From: Cellulomonas sp. WB94
Lineage (GTDB): Bacteria > Actinomycetota > Actinomycetes > Actinomycetales > Cellulomonadaceae
Length of the DNA stretch: 64,000 bases
Direction of reading: 5' to 3'
Assembly (NCBI RefSeq): GCF_003115775.1
Contig: NZ_QEES01000005.1
Span: 186,001 to 250,000 of the forward strand
Each line of letters begins with the position of its first letter. Positions within the stretch are counted from its first letter, which is position 1. Shown here piece after piece: positions 39,352-50,210 of this stretch. Below the pieces are notes generated by a model. The model saw only the letters and a program-made list of their open reading frames with translations, ran no database searches and was not told where the DNA came from. The position numbers and the translations under genes are program-made.

Positions 39352-40407
39352 GTGAAGGCACTCGTTTACCACGGCCCCGGACAGAAGTCGTGGGATGAGG
39401 TCCCCGACCCGACGATCCAGTCCCCCACCGACGCGATCGTCCGCGTCGACATGACGACGATCTGCGGCAGCGACCTGCACATCCTCAAGGGGGACGTCCC
39501 GGCGGTCACGCCCGGCCGGATCCTCGGTCATGAGGCCGTCGGCACAGTCGTCGAGATCGGCTCGGCGGTCTCCGACCTCAGTGTCGGCGACCGCGTGATC
39601 GTGTCGTGCATCAAGTCGTGCGGCAAGTGCTCGTTCTGCAAGAAGGGCCTGTACTCCCACTGCCTCGGAGACGAGGGCGCGTCGGGCATGGGCTGGATCT
39701 TCGGCCACCTCATCGACGGCACCCAGGCCGAGCTCGTCCGCGTCCCCTACGCCGAGAACTCCGTCTACAAGGTGCCCGAGGGCGTCAGCGACGAAGAGGG
39801 CGTCATGCTCTCCGACATCCTGCCGACCGGGTTCGAGATCGGGGTCCTCAACGGCGACATCCACCCCGGCGACGTCGTGGCGGTCGTCGGTGCCGGCCCG
39901 GTGGGCCTGGCCGCGATCATGACCGCGGGCCTGCGCGGACCCGCGCGGATCATCGCGATCGACCTCGACACGAACCGCCTCGAGCTCGCCCGGACGTTCG
40001 GCGCAACGGACACGGTCAACTCCGGCGACGCCGACTGGCTCGAGCAAGTGAAGGCCCTGACCGACGGGCTCGGCGTCGACGTGGCGATCGAGGCCGTCGG
40101 CCTGCCGGCGACCTTCACGATGTGCGTCGACTCGATCCGCCCCGGCGGTCACGTGGCGAACGTGGGCGTGCACGGCAAGTCCGTCGACCTGGCGCTCCAG
40201 AACCTGTGGATCCACAACGTCACCATCACGACCGGGCTCGTCAGCACGAGCTCGACGCCGATGCTGCTGAGCCTCGTGGCTCAGCACAAGCTGCCCGCCG
40301 AGAAGTTCGTCACCCACCGGTTCAAGCTGGACCAGATGATGGACGCGTACGACACCTTCGGCCGTGCGGCGGAGACCAAGGCGCTCAAGGTGGCGATCAG
40401 CCGGTAG
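39352..40407 (+). CDS. Zinc-dependent alcohol dehydrogenase (MDR family)
   Basis: 351 residues from GTG 39352, preceded by AAGGAG. MTTICGSDLHILKGDVP carries the catalytic zinc Cys, GHEAVGTVVEIG the zinc His-Glu, and SCIKSCGKCSFCKKGLYSHC the structural zinc Cys set. The coenzyme-binding GAGPVGLAAIMTAG and DLDTNRLELARTFGA, with Asp after the second strand, indicate NAD(H). It resembles class III-related alcohol dehydrogenases acting on short alcohols, possibly for redox balance in low oxygen. Two strong hairpins follow. Confidence 0.93.
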   Translation: MKALVYHGPGQKSWDEVPDPTIQSPTDAIVRVDMTTICGSDLHILKGDVPAVTPGRILGHEAVGTVVEIGSAVSDLSVGDRVIVSCIKSCGKCSFCKKGLYSHCLGDEGASGMGWIFGHLIDGTQAELVRVPYAENSVYKVPEGVSDEEGVMLSDILPTGFEIGVLNGDIHPGDVVAVVGAGPVGLAAIMTAGLRGPARIIAIDLDTNRLELARTFGATDTVNSGDADWLEQVKALTDGLGVDVAIEAVGLPATFTMCVDSIRPGGHVANVGVHGKSVDLALQNLWIHNVTITTGLVSTSSTPMLLSLVAQHKLPAEKFVTHRFKLDQMMDAYDTFGRAAETKALKVAISR

Positions 40408-40415
40408 CCGTCGGC

Positions 40416-40441
40416 GCCGGGGGACCTCACGGTCCCCCGGC
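40416..40441 (+). terminator. Terminator hairpin after alcohol dehydrogenase
   Basis: GCCGGGGGACC (40416-40426) and GGTCCCCCGGC (40431-40441) form a perfect 11-base stem with the tetraloop TCAC, 8 bases after the stop codon. Confidence 0.85.
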
Positions 40442-40448
40442 GGGACAT

Positions 40449-40485
40449 CGATCGCGCAGGCCGGGACGGACGGCCTGCGCGATCG
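40449..40485 (+). terminator. Second hairpin after alcohol dehydrogenase
   Basis: CGATCGCGCAGGCC (40449-40462) and GGCCTGCGCGATCG (40472-40485) form a perfect 14-base stem with a 9-base loop. Together with the hairpin at 40416 it gives two terminators in series before amt. Confidence 0.8.
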
Positions 40486-40564
40486 GGTGTCCGGTGCCAG
40501 TACGCTCGCGGGCGGCGCAGCCACGGACGGGACCGACCGGCCGCCACGCGAGAGAGTTGGGCCG

Positions 40565-42186
<1,622 letters not shown>

Positions 42187-42206
42187 CGACACCGGAGTGG
42201 CGCGCG

Positions 42207-43163
42207 TTAGGGCGCGACCTCTGCGTTCTTGGCCAGGTACATGCGTCGGTCGGCCTCGCGCAGGAGCGACCTCAGCGCGAGGTCGGGCGTTCCCGCGGCG
42301 GCCACGACGACCCCGATGCTCGCGCCGATCCGGACGAGGTCGCCTTCGTCCGGGCCGAGCCGGATCGGCTGCTGGAGCAGCGGCAGGAGCCGATCGGCGA
42401 GCCTCTGCGCGTCGAGCGCGTCGGCGAGGTCGGGAACCAGGATGGCGAACTCGTCGCCCCCCACCCGGGCCACGACATCGGCCCCCCGTACCGCGCCGGC
42501 CAGGCGGCGGCCCACGACGATCAGGAGCTCGTCGCCGCTGTCGTGGCCCAGCCTGTCGTTGACCGACGTGAAGCCGTCGAGGTCGAGGGCGAGCAGACCC
42601 ACGAAGCGCGTGCCTGGCTCGTGCCGGTCCAGGTCCGCCAGCGCGACCTCCGACCGACGACCGAGCTCCTGGCGGTTCGCCAACCCCGTCAGCGGATCCG
42701 TCATCGCCCGGTGCTCGAGCTCGGCGAGCAGCGGGACGAGCGCCATCTCTGCCTTGGTGCGCGCGGTGACGTCGCTGACGAGGACGAAGAAGCCGATCAC
42801 TCGCCCGGCTGCATCCACGTCGGGGACGTAGTCGGCCTGCGAGTACCGGGTCTGGCCGCTCGCGTCGACGATCGTCCGGTCGAAGTGCTGCGCGCCGCCA
42901 CGGAGCGCAGCCTGCATGTAGGGCAGGTTCAGCTCGAACAGCTCCTCACCCAGCACCTCGCGGATGTGGATGCCGAGGATCTCGTCGGGCGACTTGCCGA
43001 ACCACTCGACGTAGGCCTCGTTGGCCAGCACGTTGAGCAGGTCGCGGTTCCAGTACCCGATCATCGCGGGGACCTGGTCGATCACCGATCTCAGCAGTCG
43101 CCGGCTCTCGGCGAGCTGGGCGACCAGCTCGTCGATCGGATCGGGTCCGCTCGGGACAGGCAT
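42207..43163 (-). CDS. PAS-GGDEF diguanylate cyclase
   Basis: 318 residues. The PAS domain (about 20-135; VIDQVPAMIGYWNRDLLNVLANEA, read here as VIDQVPAMIGYW and LANEAYVEWFGKS) ends at FFVLVSDVTARTKAE. A GGDEF domain follows, with MTDPLTGLANRQEL, DLDGFTSVNDRLGHDSGDELL and intact VGGDEF at 234-239. No membrane helix. It should make cyclic di-GMP. It converges on amt-glnK with about 20 bases between stops, which is probably coincidental. Confidence 0.92.
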   Translation of the reverse strand: MPVPSGPDPIDELVAQLAESRRLLRSVIDQVPAMIGYWNRDLLNVLANEAYVEWFGKSPDEILGIHIREVLGEELFELNLPYMQAALRGGAQHFDRTIVDASGQTRYSQADYVPDVDAAGRVIGFFVLVSDVTARTKAEMALVPLLAELEHRAMTDPLTGLANRQELGRRSEVALADLDRHEPGTRFVGLLALDLDGFTSVNDRLGHDSGDELLIVVGRRLAGAVRGADVVARVGGDEFAILVPDLADALDAQRLADRLLPLLQQPIRLGPDEGDLVRIGASIGVVVAAAGTPDLALRSLLREADRRMYLAKNAEVAP

Positions 43164-43292
43164 CGGGGTCTCCTGGCGTCACAAAGGGGGGCGTCGAGCC
43201 GCAGCACTGATCGCTGCGAAGCCCTCTCCTCTATCGGCAGGCCGCCACCGACCGTGAGGCCGCGAGCGCCGCCGTTCCGCCGGTGCCCCGGC

Positions 43293-44165
43293 TCAGAGCA
43301 CCGGCAGCGCAGTGGTGAGGGGCGCGCCGACCATCCCTGGCCGAGCGCGGAACAACGAGCCCAGGGGCTTGCCGGCACGTCCGGGGTCGACGGGCGACGT
43401 CGTGATGTAGAGGTCGCCCAGGTCGAGCCCTCCGAACGCGCACCCGGTGACCTGGCTCGCGGCGACATGGACCACTCGGTCCAGCGCGCCGTCGACGGCG
43501 TACCGGAGCACCAGGGAGCCGCCGCGCACGGCGACCCACACGCCGCCGTCGGAGTCGATCGCCGTGCCGCCCGGCGTGCCGTGCGCCGCGACGGTCACCC
43601 ACGGCCGCAGCTCGCCGCACCGTCCCGCGTCGTCGAGGTCGGCCACCAGCACCGCCGCGGGCGCGTCCGTCACGTACAGGCGCGCCCTGACCGGGTCGAA
43701 CGACAACCCGCGCGGGTCGGCCAGGCCCTCGGCCAGCGTCTCCCAGCCTCCGTCCGACCGGTGGCGGTGCACGGCTCCTGACGCGGTGCCCGACGCCGAC
43801 GTGGCCACGTGCAGGAGGCCGTCGGGGCCCCACTGCGCGTCGTTGACCGGACCCCAGCCCTCACCGAGCGGCACCGACAGGCCCTCGGGTCGCAGCCCGG
43901 CGTCGAGCGCCACGACGTTGTGCTGCGTGACGAGCGCCCAGCCGCCGCGGCGCGCGCGCAGCGCCACAGCGCCTCCGCGGACGTGCTGGCGCTCGGCGAG
44001 GCCGGTCTGGGTGTGGAACGTGAGGATGTCGCCGCGGCTGACGTCGACGTAGCGCAGCGCCTTCGAGCGGGCATCCCAGACGGGGCTCGCACCGTCGTCA
44101 TCCACCGGCCCCGAGACGCGCTCGGCGGAGATCTCTGTCACGGACTGATCTGCCCACATCGTCAT
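43293..44165 (-). CDS. SMP-30/gluconolactonase/LRE-like protein
   Basis: 290 residues from ATG 44165, preceded by GGATGGAA. A six-bladed propeller is suggested by repeats such as ASPVWDARSKALRYVDVSRG, GPVNDAQWGPDGLLHVATS, DPRGLSFDPVRARLYVTD and GTAIDSDGGVWVAVRGG. The metal-binding Glu near the start of SMP-30 enzymes appears replaced (GASPVWD), while the N-D-A and D-P-R-G-L sites remain. It may hydrolyse a sugar lactone; substrate unknown. Its upstream region shares a 14-base element with that of alcohol dehydrogenase. Confidence 0.85.
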   Translation of the reverse strand: MTMWADQSVTEISAERVSGPVDDDGASPVWDARSKALRYVDVSRGDILTFHTQTGLAERQHVRGGAVALRARRGGWALVTQHNVVALDAGLRPEGLSVPLGEGWGPVNDAQWGPDGLLHVATSASGTASGAVHRHRSDGGWETLAEGLADPRGLSFDPVRARLYVTDAPAAVLVADLDDAGRCGELRPWVTVAAHGTPGGTAIDSDGGVWVAVRGGSLVLRYAVDGALDRVVHVAASQVTGCAFGGLDLGDLYITTSPVDPGRAGKPLGSLFRARPGMVGAPLTTALPVL

Positions 44166-44251
44166 TGACGTTCCATCCTCTTGCTCGAAGCGGCGCCGTT
44201 GCCCAGCCAGATCATGCTCCGCAGCGCGCCGTCGGACCCGGGACGTAGGGA

Positions 44252-44265
44252 CTACGGGAGCACGT
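44252..44265 (-). promoter_or_regulatory. Shared 14-base element facing SMP-30
   Basis: Read on the minus strand, ACGTGCTCCCGTAG matches 13 of 14 bases of ACGTGTTCCCGTAG at 39266-39279 upstream of alcohol dehydrogenase. Both copies point to their gene at about 75-90 bases from the start, and similar YCCYTxxGTC sequence follows each. This suggests a common regulator. Confidence 0.5.
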
Positions 44266-44410
44266 CCTGGGTCTGATCTCGCGGCCGCGACCTGGCGGAC
44301 GCCACCCTCGGCCGCGAGAGCTCGCGGCACCCGCTCAGGCTGTGCGTGGCCGTGACCAGCACGTCCGCTCACGGGACCGCTCACGGCAGGATCCCCCGGC
44401 CCGCCGCGCC

Positions 44411-44453
44411 TTGACGGCCCGACGAACGCCTGTTAGTTTTCCACTTTATTAAC
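44411..44453 (+). promoter_or_regulatory. ROK operon promoter and operator
   Basis: TTGACG (44411-44416) and TAGTTT (44434-44439) are 17 bases apart. An imperfect palindrome GTTAGT...ATTAAC (44432-44453) overlaps the -10 and start region, where bound repressor would block transcription. AT-rich sites of this kind are typical ROK/NagC-type operators; autoregulation by the adjacent ROK protein is inferred. Confidence 0.6.
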
Positions 44454-44472
44454 CACTGAACGAAGGTGTTCC

Positions 44473-45702
44473 ATGGCTGGCACGTCCCGTCCCACTGCTC
44501 GCGGGGACCTCGTCCCCTCGGCGGTGCTCGCGCTGCTCGGCACGCGCGGGCCGACCTCCCGTGCCGACGTCGCCCGCGCGCTCGACGTCAGCCCGGCCAC
44601 CATCACGCAGCTGACCAAGGCCCTCATCGCTCGCGGCCTCGTCGCCGAGCTCGACACCGCACCGTCGCAGGGTGGACGCCCCGGACGACTCCTGGGGCTC
44701 GTCCGCTCCGCGGGTGGCGCGATCGGCGCCAAGGTGACGGCCGACCATGTCGCGATCGTCGACGTCGACGTCGACGGCACGGTGCGCAGCTCGACGTCTC
44801 ACCGGTTCGACCCGGACGCGCCGAACGCCCTGGACGTCCTCGGGCACATCCTGGGCTCAGCGGTCGACGACCACCCCGGCCACCTGCTCGGCGTCGGGGT
44901 GGGGATCCCCGGCGCGGTCGACACCCAGGCCTCGGGAGTCGTCAACGCGCCGACGCTCGGCTGGGCGGACGCCCATGTGGGCGCCGTGCTCCGCACGATG
45001 CTGGGCGTGCCGGTGCTCGTCGAGAACGACGTGAACGCCCTCGCCGTTGCCGAGCGCCTCTACGGCACGGGACGCGACTACAGCTCCTACCTGGTCGTGA
45101 CGATCGGACGCGGGATCGGCTGCGGGATCGTCGTCGACGGTGCGATCTACCGCGGCGCGTCGGGAGGGGCGGGCGAGATCGGCCACATCCCCATGAGTGT
45201 CGACGGTCCGCTGTGCGGCTGCGGCTCGCGCGGCTGCCTCGAGGCGCACATCGGCGACGACGCCCTGGTCCGCCAGGCGCTCGAAGCCGGGGTGATCGGA
45301 CCGCGCGGCACTCTCGACGGGCTCAAGGTCGCCGCTGGACTCGGCAACCCGGCCGCGCAGGGGATCTACCGCGAGGCCGGCGCGGTCCTCGGACGGGCCC
45401 TGGCCGGTGTCGTGCACACGGTCGACCCGGAGGTCGTCGTGCTCCTGGGCGAGGGCATCGACGCCTGGCCGCACTGGGAGCTCGGCTTCGAGCAGTCCCT
45501 GCGCAGCCACCTGATGCCCGCGCGGCGTGGCCTGCCGTTCATCGTCGAGCCGTGGGCCGAGGACAAGTGGGCGCTGGGCGCCGCGGCGCTCGTGCTCGCC
45601 ACGCCGTTCGACTCCGCCGGAGCCGCCGGCGACCAGGGTCAGCTCGTGCGCGACCGCCTGCAGGCCGGCGGTCCCGCCATCGCCGCCGGGGCACCCCGAT
45701 GA
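44473..45702 (+). CDS. ROK family transcriptional repressor
   Basis: 409 residues. An N-terminal winged helix (about 15-70; [24 protein letters not shown]) is fused to a ROK sugar-kinase-like domain with [30 protein letters not shown], the ROK signature [20 protein letters not shown] and zinc-binding CGCGSRGC. It probably represses the sugar-uptake operon it heads and releases DNA on binding a sugar or sugar phosphate. Its stop overlaps the permease start (ATGA). Confidence 0.92.
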   Translation: MAGTSRPTARGDLVPSAVLALLGTRGPTSRADVARALDVSPATITQLTKALIARGLVAELDTAPSQGGRPGRLLGLVRSAGGAIGAKVTADHVAIVDVDVDGTVRSSTSHRFDPDAPNALDVLGHILGSAVDDHPGHLLGVGVGIPGAVDTQASGVVNAPTLGWADAHVGAVLRTMLGVPVLVENDVNALAVAERLYGTGRDYSSYLVVTIGRGIGCGIVVDGAIYRGASGGAGEIGHIPMSVDGPLCGCGSRGCLEAHIGDDALVRQALEAGVIGPRGTLDGLKVAAGLGNPAAQGIYREAGAVLGRALAGVVHTVDPEVVVLLGEGIDAWPHWELGFEQSLRSHLMPARRGLPFIVEPWAEDKWALGAAALVLATPFDSAGAAGDQGQLVRDRLQAGGPAIAAGAPR

Positions 45703-46679
45703 CCGCCGCGCAGCCCGTGCCGACGTCCGCGGTCCTCACCGCGCCGGGCGCAGCCACCCCGACGGCTCTGGCGCCCCGCCGCACGGCCGCGTCCCGCGCG
45801 GGTCGCAGCCGTGGATGGAAGAACACCGCATGGGTGCTCTTCTTCCTCCTGCCGAGCGCGGTGCCCCTCGTGGCCTTCACGTTGATCCCGATGGTCACCT
45901 CCGCGTGGATCAGCCTGCACAAGTGGAACCTGATCTCGGCGATGGAGTTCGTCGGGCTGGACAACTACACGAAGCTGCTGAGCGATCCGGGCACGCGGCG
46001 GGTGTTCGGCCACACCCTGCTGTACATCGCGGGGTACCTGCCGCTCGTCTACGTGGGCGGGCTCGTGCTCGCGATGGCGCTCAACCAGGCATTTCGCGGC
46101 CGCTCGTTCTTCCGTGCGGCGTACTTCCTGCCGGTGGTGACGAGCTGGGTCGTGGTCGCGCTGGTGTGGCAGTGGCTGCTGAACCCCAAGAACGGGCTCG
46201 TGAACCAGGTGCTGGCGGTCTTCCACCTCCCCCAGCCGGGGTGGTGGACGGACCCGACGTGGGCGATGCCCTCGGTCATCGTCGCCTCGGCCTGGAAGGA
46301 CCTCGGCTTCGTCATGGTCATCCTGCTCGCCGGGCTGCAGGCGATCCCCGCGGACGTCCAGGAAGCCGCGCGGATCGACGGTGCCAACGCCTGGCAACGC
46401 TTCCGCCGGATCACCCTTCCGCTGCTGTCCCCCTCGACGTTCTTCGTCCTGGTGATCTCGCTGATCAACGGCTTCCAGGTGTTCGACCAGGTCTACGTCA
46501 TGACCGGCGGCGGCCCGGCGGGCTCGAGCCAGGTCGTCGTCGGCCAGATCTACGACCTGACGTTCCGCTACGGACGGGCCGGTGAGGCCTCCGCGCTGTC
46601 CTGGCTGCTGTTCATCCTGATCCTGGCCATCACCGCGCTCCAGCTGCGCGGGCAGAGGAGGTGGGTGACCCATGCGTGA
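45699..46679 (+). CDS. Sugar ABC transporter permease, MalF/UgpA type
   Basis: 326 residues with six membrane helices after a polar N-terminus ([20 protein letters not shown] first). The EAA loop reads [20 protein letters not shown], contacting the ATPase. [15 protein letters not shown] and [11 protein letters not shown] are characteristic of carbohydrate-uptake class 1 (CUT1) permeases. It pairs with the next permease, whose start overlaps its end by 8 bases. No ATPase gene is in the operon, so a shared MsiK-like ATPase elsewhere is likely. Confidence 0.94.
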   Translation: MTAAQPVPTSAVLTAPGAATPTALAPRRTAASRAGRSRGWKNTAWVLFFLLPSAVPLVAFTLIPMVTSAWISLHKWNLISAMEFVGLDNYTKLLSDPGTRRVFGHTLLYIAGYLPLVYVGGLVLAMALNQAFRGRSFFRAAYFLPVVTSWVVVALVWQWLLNPKNGLVNQVLAVFHLPQPGWWTDPTWAMPSVIVASAWKDLGFVMVILLAGLQAIPADVQEAARIDGANAWQRFRRITLPLLSPSTFFVLVISLINGFQVFDQVYVMTGGGPAGSSQVVVGQIYDLTFRYGRAGEASALSWLLFILILAITALQLRGQRRWVTHA

Positions 46680-47562
46680 GATCACGGACCGTGCACCCGC
46701 ACGGGCGATCGCCGCGGTGACGTCGGCCACCCGCGCGCCACGGCGGCGGACCCTGCGGCCGGCCCGCGTCGCGCTGTACGTCGGGGTCGTCGTCGGGGCG
46801 GTCGCGATGCTGTTCCCGTTCCTGTGGACGGTCATCACCTCGATCACACCCGACGGGACGCTCGCCGGCGGCCCGACCCTCGTCGTCGACAACCCCACCC
46901 TCGAGGCGTACACGACGCTGTTCGCCTCGATGCCCATGTGGCGGATCGTGGCGAACTCCTTCGGGATCGCGATCGCCTCCACCGTGCTCCAGATGATCAC
47001 CGGGTCGATGGCTGCCTACGCCTTCGGCCGTCTGGAGTTCCGCGGCAAGAACGTGCTCTTCGGGCTGTACCTGGCGACCCTGATGGTCCCGCTGCAGGTG
47101 CTCGTCGTGCCGTTGTTCATCGAGATGACCAAGCTCCACGTGCAGGACACCTACTTCGCCCTCCTCGCGCCGTCGATCGCCGCCGCATTCGGCATCTTCC
47201 TGCTCAAGCAGGCCGTCGAGGGCGTTCCCCGCGAGCTCGACGAGGCGGCCACCATCGACGGTGCCGGTCACCTGCGCATCTTCACCTCCATCGTGCTGCC
47301 CCTCATCCGGCCCGCCCTCGCGACGCTCGCCGTCTTCGCGTTCATGGGCAGCTGGAACAGCTTCCTGTGGCCACTCGTCGCCATCCGCTCCCCGGAGCTC
47401 ATGACCCTGCCGCTGGGGCTGTCCACGCTCCAGGGGCAGTTCACCACCCAGTGGAACGTGGTCATGGCCGGCTCGGTCGTGTCCATCCTGCCGATCGCCG
47501 TCGTCTACCTGTTCGCGCAGAAATACATCATCGCGGGCATGGCGCACACCGGCCTCAAGTAG
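46672..47562 (+). CDS. Sugar ABC transporter permease, MalG/UgpE type
   Basis: 296 residues with six membrane helices. AMLFPFLWTVITSITPDGT opens the membrane part; DEAATIDGAGHLRIFTSIVL is the EAA loop; QKYIIAGMAHTGLK ends the protein, as is usual for CUT1 MalG homologues. It forms the translocation pore with the preceding permease. The lipoprotein gene follows after 83 bases. Confidence 0.94.
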   Translation: MREITDRAPARAIAAVTSATRAPRRRTLRPARVALYVGVVVGAVAMLFPFLWTVITSITPDGTLAGGPTLVVDNPTLEAYTTLFASMPMWRIVANSFGIAIASTVLQMITGSMAAYAFGRLEFRGKNVLFGLYLATLMVPLQVLVVPLFIEMTKLHVQDTYFALLAPSIAAAFGIFLLKQAVEGVPRELDEAATIDGAGHLRIFTSIVLPLIRPALATLAVFAFMGSWNSFLWPLVAIRSPELMTLPLGLSTLQGQFTTQWNVVMAGSVVSILPIAVVYLFAQKYIIAGMAHTGLK

Positions 47563-47645
47563 CGCTCGCGCGCACCGCGTCCGCACCAGACATCCCAGGC
47601 CCACACCGGGCGGTAACGATGCCGCCCGCCAGGAAAGGACGAACA

Positions 47646-48932
47646 ATGCACCGCAGCACGACCTCCCGCCGTCCGCGGATGGTGGCCGCCCTCGTCTCGG
47701 GGGTCGCCCTCGCGCTGACCCTCACGGCCTGCGCTCAGGGCTCCGCGACGCGTTCCGACGCGGCCGCCGACTCCACGTCGGCCGGGCCGACAACGGTTCG
47801 CTACATGAACTTCTCGGCGAACGACGGCCACGAGGCCGACCTCGCCGCGATCGTGGCCGCGTTCGAGGCCGCGAACACCGGCATCACCGTCCAGGTCGAG
47901 ACGATCCCGTACGCCGACTACTTCACGAAGCTGCAGACGGCCGTCGCCGGTGGCACCGCGTCGGACGCGTTCGAGCTCAACTACGAGAACTTCGTCACGT
48001 ACGCGGCCAACGGGACCCTCGCCGAGCTCAAGGGTGTCGACCCGAGCACCTACAAGGAGTCCCTGCTCACCGCGTTCACGAACGACAAGGTGCAGTACGG
48101 CCTCCCGGAGTCGTTCTCGAACGTCGTGCTCTTCTACAACAAGGCACTGTTCGACGCCGCCGGCATCGCCACGCCGACCTCCAGCTGGACCTGGGCGGAC
48201 GAGAAGAAGGCAGCCGTGGCCCTGACGGACAAGGCCGCCGGGGTGTGGGGCGACTACCAGCCGGTGTCGTTCCACGAGTTCTACAAGACCCTCGCGCAGT
48301 CCGGCGGTGAGTTCTTCAACGCGGACAAGACCAAGGCGACGTTCGCGTCGCCGCAGGGCATCGAGGCGGCCACGTGGCTGGTCGCGAAGTCCGGGGCGAG
48401 CATGCCCACCGAGGCAGACGGGGCCGGCACCCCCGACTTCGACACGAACCTGTTCAAGCAGGGCAAGCTCGCGATGTGGCACTCGGGCATCTGGATGTTC
48501 AGCGGGCTGAGCGAGGCCTCCGACCTCAGCTGGGACGTCGCCGTCGAACCGGGCAACACGCAGAAGGCCTCGGCGATGTTCACCAACGGGGTCGTCGTCT
48601 CGGCAGCCAGCAAGCACCAGGAGGCGGCCCAGAAGTGGATCGAGTTCCTGACCGCCTCTGACACGACCGTCGCCACCAGGCTGAAGACCGCCTGGGAGCT
48701 TCCGCCGGTCGACGAGTCCAAGCTCGGCGCCTATCTCGACATCACGCCTCCCGCCAACCGGCAGGCCGTGTTCGACTCGCTCGACGCGGTCGTCCTGCCC
48801 CCGGTGATCGAGTCCCAGCAGGAGATGCAGGACGTCGTCACCGAGGAGCTCGGCAACGCCGCAGCGGGCCGGAAGAGCGTCGAGCAGGCGCTCACGGACG
48901 CCCAGACCAGGGTGGACGCACTCCTGGGCTGA
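47646..48932 (+). CDS. Sugar ABC transporter substrate-binding lipoprotein
   Basis: 428 residues from ATG 47646 (AGGAAAGGA upstream). The lipoprotein signal ALALTLTACAQGS puts it on the outer face of the membrane. The family 1 extracellular solute-binding fold follows: TTVRYMNFSANDGHEADLAAI, YGLPESFSNVVLFYNKALFD and LFKQGKLAMWHSGIW. It captures the oligosaccharide and delivers it to the two permeases. The ligand is unknown; GH15 and GH31 downstream suggest an alpha-linked glucan or glycoside. A long hairpin follows the gene. Confidence 0.94.
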   Translation: MHRSTTSRRPRMVAALVSGVALALTLTACAQGSATRSDAAADSTSAGPTTVRYMNFSANDGHEADLAAIVAAFEAANTGITVQVETIPYADYFTKLQTAVAGGTASDAFELNYENFVTYAANGTLAELKGVDPSTYKESLLTAFTNDKVQYGLPESFSNVVLFYNKALFDAAGIATPTSSWTWADEKKAAVALTDKAAGVWGDYQPVSFHEFYKTLAQSGGEFFNADKTKATFASPQGIEAATWLVAKSGASMPTEADGAGTPDFDTNLFKQGKLAMWHSGIWMFSGLSEASDLSWDVAVEPGNTQKASAMFTNGVVVSAASKHQEAAQKWIEFLTASDTTVATRLKTAWELPPVDESKLGAYLDITPPANRQAVFDSLDAVVLPPVIESQQEMQDVVTEELGNAAAGRKSVEQALTDAQTRVDALLG

Positions 48933-48939
48933 TCCTCCT

Positions 48940-48980
48940 TGCTGGGTCCGGGCCACGGCAGCACCGGCCCGGACCCAGCA
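48940..48980 (+). terminator. 15-base hairpin between binding protein and GH15 genes
   Basis: TGCTGGGTCCGGGCC (48940-48954) and GGCCCGGACCCAGCA (48966-48980) form a perfect 15-base stem with an 11-base loop, 7 bases after the binding-protein stop. It is inside the operon, so it may be a partial terminator or an mRNA stabiliser that raises binding-protein levels over the enzymes. Confidence 0.8.
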
Positions 48981-49046
48981 CAGGTGACCACTGTCACGAC
49001 AGCCGGCTCGGACCTCGCCGGCACCGACTCCCCAGGACACCCCGAC

Positions 49047-50210
49047 ATGACCGAGAACTCCCCCGCCCAGCTTCCCGCCGTCGATGCGCCGCGGCTGGTG
49101 GACCTCGCCCGCGCCAGCCACGAGGTGATCACCCGGCACCAGGACGCGGGCGGGGCGTACCCGGCGTCTCCGACGTTCTCCGCCTATCGAGGCTATGCGT
49201 GGCTGCGCGACGGGGCCTTCACCGCGGAGGGCGTCTCGCGCTACGGGGACGTCGCCTCCGCCGGCCACTTCCACACGTGGGCGGCGGGAGTGCTGGCGGG
49301 GCGAGCAGACCAGGTCGCCGACCTCCGGGCAGCGGCTGCCCGCGGCGAGGACGTGGCTCTCGACCGGATGCTGCCCACCCGCTTCACGTTCGACGGGGGC
49401 GTCGGGTCGGACCCCTGGTGGGACTTTCAGACGGACGGCTACGGGACGTGGCTGTGGTCGGTCGTCGAGCACGCCCGACGCCACGGGCTCTCGCTCGAGC
49501 CCTGGCAGGCCGGGATCGACGTCGCCGTGGACTACCTCACGACCTTCTGGGACCGGCCCTGCTACGACTGGTGGGAGGAGCACGTCGAGCAGCGGCACGT
49601 GTCGACGCTCGGTGCGATCTACGGGGGGCTGCGGGCAGTCGCCACGACCGGCACGCTTGAGGCCGCACGGCAGTCGCGCGCCCTGACGGCCGCCGCAGCG
49701 GCGCGCGACGTCGTCCTGCACGCCGGCACGACGACCGGGGACGACGGCACGCCCCACCTGGCGAAGTGGCTCGGCTCGGCCGACGTCGACGGGTCACTGG
49801 CCGCATGCGTCGTCCCGTTCGGCCTGCTCGAGCCCACCGATGCGCTCGCAACGGCCACCCTCGAGACGATCGCCCGCGATCTCGAGGTCGAGGGCGGAGT
49901 GCACCGGTTCGCCGCCGACGTGTTCTACGGCGGAGGCCAGTGGCTCCTCCTGTCCTGCCTCCTCGGGTGGAACCGTGCCGCCGCCGGCGATCGCGAGGGC
50001 GCCCTGCGCTCTCTGGTGTGGGCCGCCGACCACTTCCTGCCCGGCGGCGACATGCCCGAGCAGGTCGCTGACCACCTGCTGCACCCCGAGCACCGCGCCG
50101 AGTGGCTGGCGCGCTGGGGTCCCGTCGCGAGCCCGCTCCTGTGGTCGCACGGCATGTACCTGATCCTCGCCGACGAGCTCGGCCTGCTCCCGAACGGTGA
50201 CGCCTCATGA
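49047..50210 (+). CDS. GH15-like glycoside hydrolase
   Basis: 387 residues from ATG 49047; earlier starts fall within the hairpin. No signal peptide, so it is cytosolic. An (alpha/alpha)6 barrel is indicated by YRGYAWLRDGAFTAEGVSRYG, WWDFQTDGYGTWLWSVVEHAR, WDRPCYDWWEEHVEQRHVST (here the segments WDRPCYDWWEE and EQRHVST) and FLPGGDMPEQV. Glu in WWEEH is the likely general acid. Family 15 covers glucoamylase, glucodextranase and trehalase. Substrate unproven. It overlaps the GH31 gene by 4 bases. Confidence 0.85.
   Translation: MTENSPAQLPAVDAPRLVDLARASHEVITRHQDAGGAYPASPTFSAYRGYAWLRDGAFTAEGVSRYGDVASAGHFHTWAAGVLAGRADQVADLRAAAARGEDVALDRMLPTRFTFDGGVGSDPWWDFQTDGYGTWLWSVVEHARRHGLSLEPWQAGIDVAVDYLTTFWDRPCYDWWEEHVEQRHVSTLGAIYGGLRAVATTGTLEAARQSRALTAAAAARDVVLHAGTTTGDDGTPHLAKWLGSADVDGSLAACVVPFGLLEPTDALATATLETIARDLEVEGGVHRFAADVFYGGGQWLLLSCLLGWNRAAAGDREGALRSLVWAADHFLPGGDMPEQVADHLLHPEHRAEWLARWGPVASPLLWSHGMYLILADELGLLPNGDAS

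Larger units (their letters stand above)
44166..44472. other. Divergent control region between SMP-30 and ROK genes
   Basis: No gene. It holds a 14-base element shared with the alcohol dehydrogenase upstream region (44252-44265) facing SMP-30, and a promoter plus operator for the ROK operon at 44411-44453. The AT-rich patch at 44432-44458 stands out from the surrounding GC. Confidence 0.6.

Noticed and set aside
36341-39355. 1004-codon open frame on the plus strand opposite the secreted GH3
   Set aside because: Composition is low-complexity Arg/Asp/Val and the GH3 on the other strand has clear domains and a signal peptide.
42187-42206. Functional link of the PAS-GGDEF gene with amt-glnK
   Set aside because: They are convergent with separate starts; nothing but closeness supports a link.
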